Shown here: one piece after another, positions 8,650-18,076 of the stretch
Position numbering within the stretch: the stretch's first letter is position 1
Layout: the number at the start of each line of letters is the position of its first letter
NCBI GenBank assembly: GCA_013349615.1
Contig: DUZJ01000006.1
Coordinates: forward strand, 1 to 64,000
Direction: 5' to 3'
Length of the DNA stretch: 64,000 nucleotides
From: Planctomycetota bacterium
GTDB lineage: Bacteria; Planctomycetota; Phycisphaerae; Sedimentisphaerales; Anaerobacaceae
The notes under the pieces: model-generated
Told to the model about the DNA's origin: nothing
The model's database searches: none
Seen by the model: only the letters and a program-made list of their open reading frames with translations
Position numbers and translations under genes: made by a program

Positions 8650-9390
8650 TCAGTTCTGCGCTAATTTCGTCCAGTCACAATCGAGCAGGGAGGGTATAAT
8701 CACTTCTCCCAGACTTCGTGCCTCGATATCTGCGGTCTCATCGAAAGGCACAATGCAAAGGACATTTACACCGCCGCATTGGGCTATCACCTGCCCGGCG
8801 GTTTCCTCGGCAACTGTTGCCTCGGTAGCATTGTAACCGTTGATGACTACGCCGGCGATTTTCAACTCTGCCGCACGGATGCAGTCAATCGTCATTAGTG
8901 TATGGTTTATCGTTCCCGCATTCAGGCGGGCGATTACCACCACAGGCAGACCGAATTCCACTGCCAAATCCAGCAGGTCAAATTCAGCCGTTAAAGGCAT
9001 CCGCACACCGCCTATGCCTTCGACGATAACTATGTCGGTACTTTCGCATATATCTTTGTAGGCAGACGCGATGCTGTCGAAACCTATCGGACGCCCTTCC
9101 TGAGCAGCACCTGCAATAGGCGCTGCCGGGGTAACGTAGCCGACAGGCGTAATTGTGGAAAGGGAGAAGTTGCTGTTTGCACAGGCAGCCAGGAAATCAG
9201 TGTCGCAGCTAACCATGCCTTCCCAGTCCCGGCGACATCCGGTCGCAATGGGTTTGAATACACCGACTTTTTGACCACTTCCGGTTAAGATTTTAGCAAT
9301 GGCGCCGGCTATGAGTGTTTTGCCCACACCAATATCAGTGCCGGCCATAAAAAGGCCGTTCTTTTTGGGTAAGTTCAAGTCAATCGGCAT
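8650..9390 (-). CDS. bioD: Dethiobiotin synthetase
   Basis: ATP-dependent carboxylation of 7,8-diaminononanoate to dethiobiotin, the step before biotin synthase. The 246-residue protein starts the domain with GLFMAGTDIGVGKTLIAGAI, a P-loop in the BioD-specific GTDxxVGKT form, followed by KPIATGC and VEGIGGVRMPL motifs and a late NGY segment in place of the common N-x-x. Length fits the family (220-250). It stands alone: no other biotin gene is in the window, and it converges with the padR pair. Confidence 0.92.
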   Translation of the reverse strand: MPIDLNLPKKNGLFMAGTDIGVGKTLIAGAIAKILTGSGQKVGVFKPIATGCRRDWEGMVSCDTDFLAACANSNFSLSTITPVGYVTPAAPIAGAAQEGRPIGFDSIASAYKDICESTDIVIVEGIGGVRMPLTAEFDLLDLAVEFGLPVVVIARLNAGTINHTLMTIDCIRAAELKIAGVVINGYNATEATVAEETAGQVIAQCGGVNVLCIVPFDETADIEARSLGEVIIPSLLDCDWTKLAQN

Positions 9391-9582
9391 TTAGAGTTTT
9401 CTCAACAAAATCGCCTGATAACAGGCTCCCATACCAACAGTATTATAGCAGTTATAGCCGATTTGTCTACTATGGAGCAATAAACAGGCAGACTGTTGCA
9501 AAGAGGGTCCAAAACCGATAGATTGGCGAAGTTGTGAGATTGAGCTAATAATGAGGAAACTTAAATAAAGAAAGAATAGAGT

Positions 9583-10323
9583 ATGTTGGAACTGGATCCG
9601 GTTGGCTGGGTTGTAGTTGTATTATGTGCAACGATGGTGGGAGTTACAAAGACCGGCATTCCGGGTTTTGGAATCCTGGCAGTTCCTTTGATGGCTTCTG
9701 TCCTGCCCGCTCGAAGTTCGGTGGGAGTGCTGCTCGGTATTTTGATTTTGGCGGACTTGTTCGCCGCGGCCTACCATCGGCACAACGCTAAGTGGCGTCA
9801 TGTGCTCGGCCTGCTCCCGGCTGCTCTCGCGGGCATTGCAGCAGGCTACTTCGGCTTGAAGGCGGTCGACGATGAGCTGCTTAAACCGATTATTGGTGGC
9901 ATTGTTCTTGTTATGTTGGGCATCAATTACTGGCGCACAAGGATTAAAGGCAAAGATGCGCCGATTCCAAGCCAATGGTGGTTTGCGGTTGTGTTCGGAT
10001 TTTTAGCCGGGGTCACCACGATGATGGCAAATGCCGCCGGGCCGATAATGATTATGTATCTGTTGGCTATGCAGTTGCCCAAAGTCGAATTTGTAGGGAC
10101 CAGGGCGTGGTTCTTCTTCGTTGTCAACTGGCTCAAGGTACCTTTCAGCGCGAATCTGAATTTGATGACTTTGGAGTCTGTGAAACTTGATTTAATGATG
10201 CTGCCGTTTATTGCGGCCGGCGCCGTGATAGGGATATTTTTTCTCAAAAGAATCCCACAAAAAGCATTTACAACCATTGTACAGTTTTTAGCCGCTGCCG
10301 CCGCTATCAAACTTTTGTTCTAA
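9583..10323 (+). CDS. Sulfite exporter TauE/SafE family permease
   Basis: 246 residues, almost entirely hydrophobic, with about seven to eight membrane helices. The two half-repeats of PF01925 are visible: GVTKTGIPGFGILAVPLMA near residue 20 and FLAGVTTMMANAAGPIMIMYLL near residue 140. Family members carry sulfoacetate, sulfite, taurine-derived or other organic anions across the inner membrane; the substrate here cannot be told from sequence. Start ATG 9583 has only a weak AAAGAAAGAA upstream. Confidence 0.88.
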   Translation: MLELDPVGWVVVVLCATMVGVTKTGIPGFGILAVPLMASVLPARSSVGVLLGILILADLFAAAYHRHNAKWRHVLGLLPAALAGIAAGYFGLKAVDDELLKPIIGGIVLVMLGINYWRTRIKGKDAPIPSQWWFAVVFGFLAGVTTMMANAAGPIMIMYLLAMQLPKVEFVGTRAWFFFVVNWLKVPFSANLNLMTLESVKLDLMMLPFIAAGAVIGIFFLKRIPQKAFTTIVQFLAAAAAIKLLF

Positions 10324-10383
10324 ATGCAGGCCTTCTTAGAAAGCAAAATTAGTTTGCAAAAAAGCGATTAAAAAGCGATTATT

Positions 10384-11091
10384 ATGACTATGTGCGGCCA
10401 GGGAAACACAGACAGATTTGCCAAAGCTCACCAGCGGATGCTCACGCGAGACCTGATGGGCCGTGATATCACCGATCCCGAAGTGCTAAGAGTGATGGGC
10501 GAGGTTCGGCGCCAGGAATTTGTGCCGCAGGCATACGAGTCACAGGCTTACGCCGACAGCCCGCTGCCTATCGGGATGGGCCAAACCATTTCTCAGCCGT
10601 ATATCGTTGCCTTGATGACTCAGGAGCTGCATCTCAATCAAGATTGCGATGTCCTGGAGATTGGCACGGGCAGTGGATATCAGACTGCCGTCTTGAGCAA
10701 GCTGGTAAAAAAAGTCTATACGATAGAAAGATTTGGCCAGTTGTCGGAATCTGCTCAGGCGGCCTTAGGCAGATTGGGTATTGATAATGTTGAATTCTGT
10801 ATTGGCGATGGCAGTTGCGGCTGGCCCCGACAAAAGTGGGACGACAAGTTAGAGCGTATGGTCGAATGGCAGCCGCAATTTGACAGGATTATGATAACCG
10901 CCGCCGTGCCGAAGATACCGCAGCCCCTGTTGGAACAACTCAAAGAAGACGGCTTGATTATCGCACCGGTCGGCGGCACAGGAGTCCAGGAGCTTATCGC
11001 TGCCGAAAAAAAAGCGGCACACATCACTAAAAGATTCATCTGTGACGTCCGGTTTGTTAAACTACTCGGCGAATACGGCTTCGAGGAATAG
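10384..11091 (+). CDS. pcm: Protein-L-isoaspartate O-methyltransferase
   Basis: Repairs isoaspartyl residues in aged proteins by SAM-dependent methylation. The 235-residue sequence carries the family signature (RRQEFVPQAYESQAYADSPLPIG, then GQTISQPYIVALMTQEL), the SAM motif LEIGTGSGYQTAVLS and the late APVGGTGVQEL segment. A 25-residue insertion-like stretch after CIGDGSCGWPRQKWDD is slightly longer than in E. coli Pcm. No clear Shine-Dalgarno is present; two tandem AAAAAGCGATT copies precede the ATG. The gene ends in TAG immediately before a dispersed repeat. Confidence 0.95.
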   Translation: MTMCGQGNTDRFAKAHQRMLTRDLMGRDITDPEVLRVMGEVRRQEFVPQAYESQAYADSPLPIGMGQTISQPYIVALMTQELHLNQDCDVLEIGTGSGYQTAVLSKLVKKVYTIERFGQLSESAQAALGRLGIDNVEFCIGDGSCGWPRQKWDDKLERMVEWQPQFDRIMITAAVPKIPQPLLEQLKEDGLIIAPVGGTGVQELIAAEKKAAHITKRFICDVRFVKLLGEYGFEE

Positions 11092-11096
11092 CACAA

Positions 11097-11169
11097 TGTC
11101 ACCCCTGCGCAAGCAGGAGTCCAGACAAACGATAAAGGAATGGATTCCCGCTTCCGCGGGAATGACATA
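11097..11169. repeat. Dispersed GGATTCCCGC/GCGGGAATGACA palindromic repeat
   Basis: TGTCACCCCTGCGCAAGCAGGAGTCCA opens and GGATTCCCGCTTCCGCGGGAATGACA closes this intergenic unit. Each half is a short hairpin and together they form an inverted pair. The sequence type is common in many bacteria (dRS3-like, ATTCCC-N8-GGGAAT). Derivatives occur inside the rsmB and dinG-type genes of this window. Confidence 0.75.
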
Positions 11170-11248
11170 AAGAAGCGGGCATATCGTAAGAATTACCCCA
11201 CGATATTTTGTTATTCTAAACTAACTGAAATATGTTATCTTATGTCCT

Positions 11249-13360
11249 ATGGCTGGACATACAGTAACCCCGGACGTCAGCGAAGAATCACAAAACAGGT
11301 TCGATTTATCGATGCCGGTACAGTATCTTAAAGGTGTCGGGCCGGCCAGGGCCAGGGCCTTTGCGCAGTTGGGGGTACATACAGTCGCGGATTTGCTGGA
11401 GTATTATCCACGAGACTGGAACTTTGAGCCTGAGCTGGTAAAGATAAATCAAATGCAGCCTGACCGGACTGCCGCTGTCATCGGCCTTGTCGAATCAACA
11501 GACTACCAGAGCGCACGCCGACAGCCGATATTTGAAGCTATAATCAGCGATGATACGGGAGTGTGCAGGATTATATGGTTTCACGGCGGGTTCCTTCGCG
11601 ACCAGTTAAGGCCCGGCCAGGTAATAATGGCATCAGGCAAAGTCGCTTTATATAAGCACCAACTGCAAATGACTAATCCGAAATTTTTGGTAATCAATGA
11701 AAAAAGCTCAAAGACTGCCGAGTATTTCAGCGGCGGCGTTTATCCCGCTTCCAGCCAACTCTCCAGCATGCAAATCAAAAAGATAATCGGAAGTGTGCGT
11801 GAAGCAGCCAATAAGCTTGTGCCGGAATTTTATGACAAAAACTTTCTCTAGAAAGCGAATCTCATCGGCAGAAAAAATGCTTTTGCCTGGATACATTTGC
11901 CGCCCGACGAGGAAAAACTGGCCCAGGCAAAACGCAGATTAAAGTATGACGAATTGTTCTTGATGCAGGTGGGGCTGGCGCTTCGGCGGGTAACGAGACG
12001 GCACTTCTCGGCGGCGGTGCCGATGAATTGCAATGACGAAATCGACAGCCGAATCAGAAAGCGCTTTCCTTTCCTGCTCACCGAAGACCAGAACAATGCG
12101 ATAGCCGAAATCGTCGCGGATATGGCAAAACCTGAGCCGATGAACCGGCTCCTGCAGGGTGACGTCGGGTCCGGCAAAACGGTGGTGGCGCTCTATGCGG
12201 CCTTGCTGGCGGTTGCCAACAGGACGCAGGTGGCCATTATGGCGCCTACGGAGATTCTGGCGGCCCAGCATTTTTTGAGTATCGAAAGATATTTGAAGAA
12301 CAGCAAAGTAAGAAGGATTTTAATAACAGGAGGATTGACCGGCAAAAAAAGAGAGAAGCTCCTCGACCAAATAAAGCAAGGCCGGATGGACATTGTCGTC
12401 GGCACGGTGGCACTGCTGCAGAAAGATATAGAATTTCAAAAGCTCGGCCTGGTCGTGATTGATGAGCAGCATAAATTTGGAGTTGCACAGAGGGCACAGT
12501 TGCGAAAGCAGACTACCCCGCATTGTTTTGTTATGACGGCCACGCCTATCCCACGGACGCTGGCGATGACCGCTTTCGGAGATTTGGATGTTTCTATTAT
12601 CAGGCATTCGCCGCCGGGCAGAGGTGCTGTTATTACGCGCCGGGTCGGCCGCCACAACCGACAAAAGGCATACCGGTTTATCCGCGAGCGTCTAAAGGCA
12701 AAGAAGCAGGCGTATTTTGTTTATCCACGCATAACCGCACTCGAGGACAGAACCGATATAAAGGCTGCAACTGACGAATGTAAACACCTGGCGGAAATTT
12801 ACCCGGAATTTACCGTTGAGCTTCTGCACGGCCAGATGCCCTCTGCAAAAAAGCACCAGATTATGACTGATTTTAGAAAAGGCAAAATTGATGTGCTGGT
12901 TTCAACCGTCGTGATAGAGGTCGGCGTCGATGTGCCGAACGCAACGATAATGGTCATAGAAGGAGCGGATAGATTCGGGCTGGCACAGTTGCACCAGTTA
13001 AGGGGACGCATCGGAAGGGGAGAAGCCAAATCCTATTGTCTTTTGTTTGCCGAGACCGACAGCCAAGCAGCAAAAAGCAGAATTGAAATGATGACCAGAA
13101 GCAGCGATGGTTTCCAGATTGCCGAGCATGATTTGCGGCTGCGTGGGCCGGGAGAACTCTTTAGCACACGACAGCACGGCCTGCCGGACTTGAAAATCGC
13201 AAATATCGTGGATGATTACCAGCTTCTGGTTATGGCAAGAAAAAACGCATTCGAGCTGGTCCGCTCCGACCCGACACTGACGGGGCCAGAACACAAGAAT
13301 ATTCGCCGGGCATTGTTGGCCAAGTTCGGCGATTCGCTCGGATTAGCGGATATCGCTTAA
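11249..13360 (+). pseudogene. recG: ATP-dependent DNA helicase RecG with in-frame TAG
   Basis: RecG remodels stalled forks and branched DNA. The first part (11249-11851) has the wedge/OB domain (PVQYLKGVGPARARAFAQLG, DLLEYYPRDW). After TAG 11849-11851 the same frame continues with KANLIGRKNAFAWIHLPPDEEKL and then the helicase domains: LLQGDVGSGKT (Walker A), DEQHKFG (DEQH box), MTATPIPRTLAMT, QLRGRIGRG. Total 703 codons including the stop, the normal RecG length, so nothing but the nonsense codon is wrong. The second track ORF begins at a TTG that is not a real start. Error, decay and suppression are discussed in findings. Confidence 0.9.
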
Positions 13361-13429
13361 AAATAGCGGACAGAGACTTCCAACTGACAATTGACAATTA
13401 TTTCTATCCGCTATACGCTATGCGCTAAT

Positions 13430-15256
13430 ATGCAGATACATTACAAAAACAATCGGCTGGAGAAGGTCCTAATCGCAGTCAACGCCCTGGCCGCGGCGGC
13501 GGTCACGGCGTCCTTTGTTGCGCTGTTCGGCTTCGACAAACCCTGGCTGCAGGTAGAAATCTTATATGCCGCGCAGGCCGCTTTGCTGTGTATATTCATA
13601 GTTGAGAAAATAATTCGGCTCTGTAATGCTGTCTCCATGGCCGAATTATGGAGGGGAAACTGGTTTGAAATTCCGCTTTTGCTTGCGCTGGCCACTGCTG
13701 TACTCGGAGCCGGAAGATGGTTTTACAAAGGAGACCCCGAGACAGTTCGCCATTTCGCAGTAGGTATTTATCTTGTTCTGCAGGTAGTCACCAAGCTTTG
13801 CAGGACCAGCGTAAATCTGGCAGCGTCCGGAAGGAGTCCAACGCGAACTCTGATTGCAAGTTTCTTGGTCCTGATAATTTGCGGGGCGGGATTGCTCGTG
13901 CTGCCGATGGCCTCAACCGGTGAAAGAGCAAGCTTTGTTGACGCCTTGTTCACGGCGACCAGTGCCACCTGCGTTACCGGTCTTATCGTAAGAGACACAG
14001 GCAGGGACTTTAGCCTGATGGGGCAGTTGATAATTCTAACGCTGATTCAGCTCGGAGGACTGGGGATAGTGGTCTTTGGCGCGGTATTTGCCCTGCTGTT
14101 AGGACAAGCATTAAGCTTACGCGAATCAGTGGCAATGCAGGACCTGCTAAGCACCCGAACGCTTAGTCGAATAGGCAATATGATAGCTTTCATCTTTATG
14201 GGGACGATACTCATTGAAGCTATCGGCTCAGTTGCTATCTTCGGGATGTGGGACGATGTACCAGGCTGGACCGGAAATATACATAAGCAGTGGTACTACA
14301 GTATATTTCATTCGATTAGCGCCTTTTGTAATGCCGGCTTCAGCTTGTTCGACGACAGTTTCATCAGGTACGCCCAAAAGAGATGCTGGCCGGTATACGG
14401 CGTGATTTGCCCACTGATAATCCTTGGTGGACTCGGCTTTAGTGTGCTTTACGACCTGGCCAACAACGCAGCCGACAGGGTAAATCGATTCTTCAAAAGA
14501 CGTTTCCATACGCGCTACCGGCTTTCAATGGAAGCGCCGAAAAGGATGCGGCTGCAAACCAAAATCGTTCTTAGCGTAAGCGCCTGCCTGATTGTTCTGG
14601 GAACGCTGGCTGTCCTTTTGTTTGAACGCTACGCAGCCCCCGCGGACGCTGCTATGACGGGGACTTCCGCAGCGACAGAGCTTGCCCCTGCCAAAGCAGG
14701 GCTTCTCGGGGCACTGTTTCAGTCGATTACAGCCAGGACCGCCGGGTTTAATACTATCGATATCTCGGCACTATCGGCTTCGAGCAGACTTATTTTGATT
14801 CTACTTATGTTCGTCGGGGGCTCACCAGGCTCGACCGCAGGAGGAATCAAGACCGTAACACTGGCGGTGATAATAATTACCGTTTTTGCAGCCCTGCGAA
14901 AGCGAGAGGAAGTCGAGATGTTTAAGCGTTCGATTCGCGTAGTTGTTGTCGGCAGGGCAATTACTATTACGCTGCTTTTCGCTGCGGTCTTGTTCGCCGC
15001 CTCTTTAGCGCTGAGTATCACCGAAAACGCAAACGGCTTTACTATGTCGGATATTATGTTTGAGGCCGGTTCTGCTCTGGGCACTGTCGGCTTGACAACG
15101 GGCATAACGCCTTCCTTGACAACCGCGGGCAAATTGATTATTATTGCCGTTATGCTTATCGGCAGACTTGGCCCACTGACACTATTGGCGGCACTGACGT
15201 TTAACTTGAAACCGGCTCAATACAATTATCCGGATGAAGCGATAATTGTCGGCTGA
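13430..15256 (+). CDS. trkH: TrkH-family potassium transporter subunit
   Basis: Inner-membrane K+ translocating subunit of a Trk/Ktr system. After an N-terminal extension with about four hydrophobic helices, the four pore loops of the family are visible in order: TSATCVTGLIV, SAFCNAGFSLF, TARTAGFNTID and GSALGTVGLTTG, each with the selectivity glycine. ATG 13430 (MQIHYKNN) is chosen over 13391 because the upstream residues derive from AT-rich intergenic repeat sequence. It gives 608 residues, longer than Ktr-type (about 450) because of the N-terminal membrane extension. trkA follows after 37 bases. Confidence 0.92.
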   Translation: MQIHYKNNRLEKVLIAVNALAAAAVTASFVALFGFDKPWLQVEILYAAQAALLCIFIVEKIIRLCNAVSMAELWRGNWFEIPLLLALATAVLGAGRWFYKGDPETVRHFAVGIYLVLQVVTKLCRTSVNLAASGRSPTRTLIASFLVLIICGAGLLVLPMASTGERASFVDALFTATSATCVTGLIVRDTGRDFSLMGQLIILTLIQLGGLGIVVFGAVFALLLGQALSLRESVAMQDLLSTRTLSRIGNMIAFIFMGTILIEAIGSVAIFGMWDDVPGWTGNIHKQWYYSIFHSISAFCNAGFSLFDDSFIRYAQKRCWPVYGVICPLIILGGLGFSVLYDLANNAADRVNRFFKRRFHTRYRLSMEAPKRMRLQTKIVLSVSACLIVLGTLAVLLFERYAAPADAAMTGTSAATELAPAKAGLLGALFQSITARTAGFNTIDISALSASSRLILILLMFVGGSPGSTAGGIKTVTLAVIIITVFAALRKREEVEMFKRSIRVVVVGRAITITLLFAAVLFAASLALSITENANGFTMSDIMFEAGSALGTVGLTTGITPSLTTAGKLIIIAVMLIGRLGPLTLLAALTFNLKPAQYNYPDEAIIVG

Positions 15257-15293
15257 TTCGTGGCTACGGTCACGAAATTTAGGAGCTAATAAT

Positions 15294-15974
15294 ATGAAAC
15301 GGTTTGCTGTAATAGGATTGGGGCGGTTCGGGAAGAAACTGGCCATCGCGCTGGCAATGAGCGGTGCGGAGGTCATCGCAATCGACAAAAACAGAGAAGA
15401 TATAGAGATGATTCGAGACCAGGTCAGTCTTGCCGTTCGGCTCGACAGCACCGACGAAGAAGCGCTCAAGGCACAGGGCGTCGATAAAGCTGATGTCGCT
15501 ATTGTAGGCATAGGGCAGGAGGGCTTTGAATCGGCTATTCTGACGGTGGTGAACCTGCGGCAAATGGGCGTAAAGAAGATTCTCGCAAGAGCGCAAGACC
15601 TGGTCGCAGGCGAGGTCTTCTCCAAGGTGGGTGCTACCGATGTAGTTTACCCTGAAATCGAGTCGGCCCAAAAATGGGCCTATAAACCCATCGCACCGCA
15701 AATCGGCGAAAAAATGGATTTTGCTCCGGGCTACAGCCTGGCGAGAGTAAAAGCGCCGGCAAGTTTCGATGGCAGGACGGTTATGGATTTGCAGCTAAGG
15801 CAGAAGTATAAAGTCAATCTTGTCGCAATCAAGAGGGATGAGCACAGCAAGAAAAAGAAGGCCAATGGCGCCGGTATTATCAATGTCCCTATGCCGACTA
15901 CGGTGGTCTATGAGAATGATATCCTGATGGTCGCCGGCTCCGACGCAGACCTCGCAAAGCTGCCGCAGGAATAA
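15294..15974 (+). CDS. trkA: Trk/Ktr potassium uptake regulatory subunit
   Basis: Cytoplasmic RCK protein that gates TrkH in response to nucleotides. ATG 15294 follows AGGAGCTAATAAT and gives 226 residues; the track start is 48 bases upstream and has no ribosome site. Residues 1-120 are the RCK N domain (VIGLGRFGKKLA, then D at the end of strand 2 in IAIDKNRED, favouring NAD(H)/ATP binding). A TrkA_C domain follows (SLARVKAPASFDGRTVMDLQL). Its last 43 bases are duplicated 870 bases downstream, beyond a toxin-antitoxin pair. Confidence 0.92.
   Translation: MKRFAVIGLGRFGKKLAIALAMSGAEVIAIDKNREDIEMIRDQVSLAVRLDSTDEEALKAQGVDKADVAIVGIGQEGFESAILTVVNLRQMGVKKILARAQDLVAGEVFSKVGATDVVYPEIESAQKWAYKPIAPQIGEKMDFAPGYSLARVKAPASFDGRTVMDLQLRQKYKVNLVAIKRDEHSKKKKANGAGIINVPMPTTVVYENDILMVAGSDADLAKLPQE
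15932..15974 (+). repeat. Direct repeat flanking the toxin-antitoxin cassette, copy 1 (trkA 3' end)
   Basis: The last 43 bases of trkA (CGCCGGCTCCGACGCAGACC...GGAATAA) match 16845-16887 at 40 of 43 positions, with the first 27 identical. A third, degraded copy of the tail (AATCTACCTCAGGAATAA) ends at 17038. The arrangement resembles attachment-site or target duplications around an inserted cassette. Confidence 0.85.
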
Positions 15975-16089
15975 AGCATTGGGCAAGGACAAGGGAAAAC
16001 GCCGGGATTAGAGAGAATCCGAGATGTTTCGCCGGTGGAGGAAGGCAAAAAATAATTTTTCAAGATTCCCGGATTTTGCTTGAATTTTT

Positions 16090-16105
16090 ATCGCAAATAT
16101 GCGAT
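16090..16105 (+). promoter_or_regulatory. Operator-like inverted repeat upstream of the toxin gene
   Basis: ATCGCA-AATA-TGCGAT is a perfect 6 bp inverted repeat between TTGAAT (16080) and TATTAT (16105). It is well placed for autorepression by the downstream XRE antitoxin. It also overlaps the track start codon at 16099, another reason to prefer the ATG at 16126. Confidence 0.5.
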
Positions 16106-16125
16106 ATTATATGTGGCGGACAAGG

Positions 16126-16497
16126 ATGCCAAAAACAAAGGTCATTATATACCAAAATGAAGATGGTTCGGTTCCGCTTATCGAATGGTTTAAGAAACAG
16201 CCTCAAAAAGCTCAGGACAAATGTACTGCAATGATTGAGTTGCTCGCTGCTGGTGGGCACGAGCTTAGGCGTCCATATGCTGATTATATTGACAAGGGGA
16301 TTTATGAGCTTCGGCCAACAGTTAAGCGCATACATTACAGAATATTATACTGCTTTATAGGCAAAAACATTGTGCTTCTTACTCATGGGTTAGTTAAAAC
16401 CGATAAAATCCCCAGGGGTGAGATAAAAAAGGCAATTGAGTATAGAGATAAATTCATTCAAGACCCATCACTGCATAGCTGCGAAATGAAAGATTGA
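16126..16497 (+). CDS. RelE/HigB-like toxin, phage Gp49 family
   Basis: About 123 residues from ATG 16126 (MPKTKVIIYQNEDG). The pattern VIIYQNEDGSVPLIEWF, QKAQDKCTAMIELL, GHELRRPYADYIDKGIYELRP, RIHYRILYCFIGKNIVLLTHGLVKT is typical of PF05973 toxins, ribosome-dependent or free RNA cleaving proteins of the RelE fold. Toxin-first order with the XRE antitoxin behind matches HigBA-type modules. The stop overlaps the start region of the next gene. The pair is flanked by direct repeats, suggesting it arrived as a cassette. Confidence 0.85.
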   Translation: MPKTKVIIYQNEDGSVPLIEWFKKQPQKAQDKCTAMIELLAAGGHELRRPYADYIDKGIYELRPTVKRIHYRILYCFIGKNIVLLTHGLVKTDKIPRGEIKKAIEYRDKFIQDPSLHSCEMKD

Positions 16498-16499
16498 TT

Positions 16500-16829
16500 A
16501 TGAAGAAAAAAAGTAAAACAACAACTGATGCTGTAAAAATACTGCACAAAACCTTTATTAAAGATGACCCCAAACGGCTCGCTTCTCTACAAGAAGAACG
16601 GGAGAAATTAAAGATCGCAGGCCAGATTTATCAGCTTCGGACACAGGCCGGCTTGAGTCAGGCGCAATTGGCCAAACTCATCGGAACCACACAATCTGTT
16701 ATCAGCCGACTCGAGGACGCAGATTATAATGGTCATAGTTTAAACATGCTTCGGCGTATCGCCGGCGCACTACACTATAAGGTTGAAGTTCGTCTTGTTC
16801 CTGAAAACGCAGCCTCTGCCCGTGGATAG
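16500..16829 (+). CDS. XRE-family antitoxin (HigA-like)
   Basis: 109 residues from ATG 16500 (the track uses TTG 16494, which overlaps the toxin stop). A helix-turn-helix of the Cro/CI type is clear at about residues 42-95: IYQLRTQAGLSQAQLAKLIGTTQSVISRLED followed by LNMLRRIAGALHYKVEVRLVP. The N-terminal 40 residues are charged and helical and probably wrap the toxin. The protein should bind the ATCGCA-AATA-TGCGAT site upstream and neutralise the neighbouring toxin. Confidence 0.88.
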   Translation: MKKKSKTTTDAVKILHKTFIKDDPKRLASLQEEREKLKIAGQIYQLRTQAGLSQAQLAKLIGTTQSVISRLEDADYNGHSLNMLRRIAGALHYKVEVRLVPENAASARG

Positions 16830-16844
16830 ACAAGTTGAGCGTAC

Positions 16845-16887
16845 CGCCGGCTCCGACGCAGACCTCGCAAAACTACCTCAGGAATAA
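16845..16887 (+). repeat. Direct repeat flanking the toxin-antitoxin cassette, copy 2
   Basis: A near-copy of the last 43 bases of trkA, including the TAA, in non-coding sequence 15 bases after the antitoxin stop. Differences are three transitions/transversions in the last third (AACTACCTCAGG versus AGCTGCCGCAGG). Confidence 0.85.
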
Positions 16888-16918
16888 GACAAATGAGAGT
16901 AAACAATAAACAACTTGA

Positions 16919-17038
16919 ATAGAACCACTAAATCCGGTAGAATTCAATAAGAGCGGGGAGGCAATTGAAATAGCTCGCAGCATTTATGAATTTATACTGA
17001 AATCGCTGCCGGACCTGGAAAATCTACCTCAGGAATAA
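16919..17038 (+). pseudogene. Open fragment without start codon, ending LPQE like TrkA
   Basis: A 39-codon frame (PLNPVEFNKSGEAIEIARS... ending LPQE) lacks an ATG, GTG or TTG at its beginning and stops at TAA 17036-17038. The final codons repeat the trkA tail for a third time. It looks like a remnant of a gene once joined to this site. I do not recognise the family; it could also be chance. Confidence 0.3.
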
Positions 17039-17086
17039 ACGGAGTGTACTGGACTCCCTATTTCGCTGCAGCAGCAGAAAAATCTC

Positions 17087-18064
17087 TCAGAGCTTTCGAT
17101 ATTTTCGCAGCATATCGAGCAAATTTTGCATATCTTCGGGCAGCGGGGCCTCGAATTTCACTCTTCTTTCAGTCGTTGGGTGTTCGAATTCGAGCGTCGA
17201 GGCGTGGAGGGCACAGCGGTTTATAATCGGTTCTTCAACACCAGCTTCCGTATCTTTTAGTTGCCAAGGATAAACGAGCCTGCCGCCATACATATCGTCG
17301 GCAACGATCGGATGCTTTATATACGAAAGGTGAACACGTATTTGATGCGTCCGGCCTGTTTTGGGCGTCAGCTTCAACAGAGAAAAACCCCGAAAACTCT
17401 CAACAACCTCATAAAATGTTATTGCTTCCTTGCCGCTCTCAGGCCTGATTGCGTACTTTTCCCTTATCCTTGGGTGCGTACCCAGCCGTGCACTTATACG
17501 GTCGGCCGTCAGCTCAGGCGTGCCGTGCACAATGGCAAGATAGGTCTTTTTCACCTGGCGGCGCTCAAATTGTTTCGCAATCTTCCACTGGGCGGCGTCG
17601 TTTCTGGCAGTAACCATAACGCCGGTCGTGTTTTTGTCGAGCCGATGCACGATACCAGGCCGGAATTCTCCAAGACCCCTCGACAGCTTGTCGGAATAAA
17701 AAGCAAGGGCGTTTACCAGAGTACCGTGGGTATTGCTGCGGGCAGGGTGAACGACCATATCAGCCTGCTTGTTGATGATAATCACATCATCATCTTCGTA
17801 AATGATATTCAGTGGGATGTCTTCGGGTTCAATCTCTTTGCTCGGAAGATGAGGCAGTGTCAAATCGATTTCGTCGCCTGGACTCAGCTTAAAGCTGGGC
17901 TTGACTATTTTGCCGTTGACCTTGACGTTGCCGGCTGCGATTTGCTTCTGCATCGTAACCCGGCTGAAGTTACTGAACCGCCCGTGAAGATATTTATCGA
18001 CCCGGCGTTCTTTTATCGAGCTTCCAACCTGAAGTATCAGGGGACCAATTCCCGCATCTTGCAT
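17087..18064 (-). CDS. rluD: RluD-type 23S rRNA pseudouridine synthase
   Basis: 325 residues. An N-terminal S4 RNA-binding domain (RVDKYLHGRFSNFSRVTMQKQIAAGNVKVNGK) is followed by the RluA/RluD catalytic domain with HRLDKNTTGVMVTARND (catalytic Asp) and KTGRTHQIRVHLSYIKHPIVAD. These enzymes convert uridines in 23S rRNA helix 69 or related sites; the exact target cannot be set from sequence. A dispersed palindromic repeat separates it from the TPR gene upstream on the same strand. Confidence 0.93.
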   Translation of the reverse strand: MQDAGIGPLILQVGSSIKERRVDKYLHGRFSNFSRVTMQKQIAAGNVKVNGKIVKPSFKLSPGDEIDLTLPHLPSKEIEPEDIPLNIIYEDDDVIIINKQADMVVHPARSNTHGTLVNALAFYSDKLSRGLGEFRPGIVHRLDKNTTGVMVTARNDAAQWKIAKQFERRQVKKTYLAIVHGTPELTADRISARLGTHPRIREKYAIRPESGKEAITFYEVVESFRGFSLLKLTPKTGRTHQIRVHLSYIKHPIVADDMYGGRLVYPWQLKDTEAGVEEPIINRCALHASTLEFEHPTTERRVKFEAPLPEDMQNLLDMLRKYRKL

Positions 18065-18076
18065 CTCACTTTTCTT

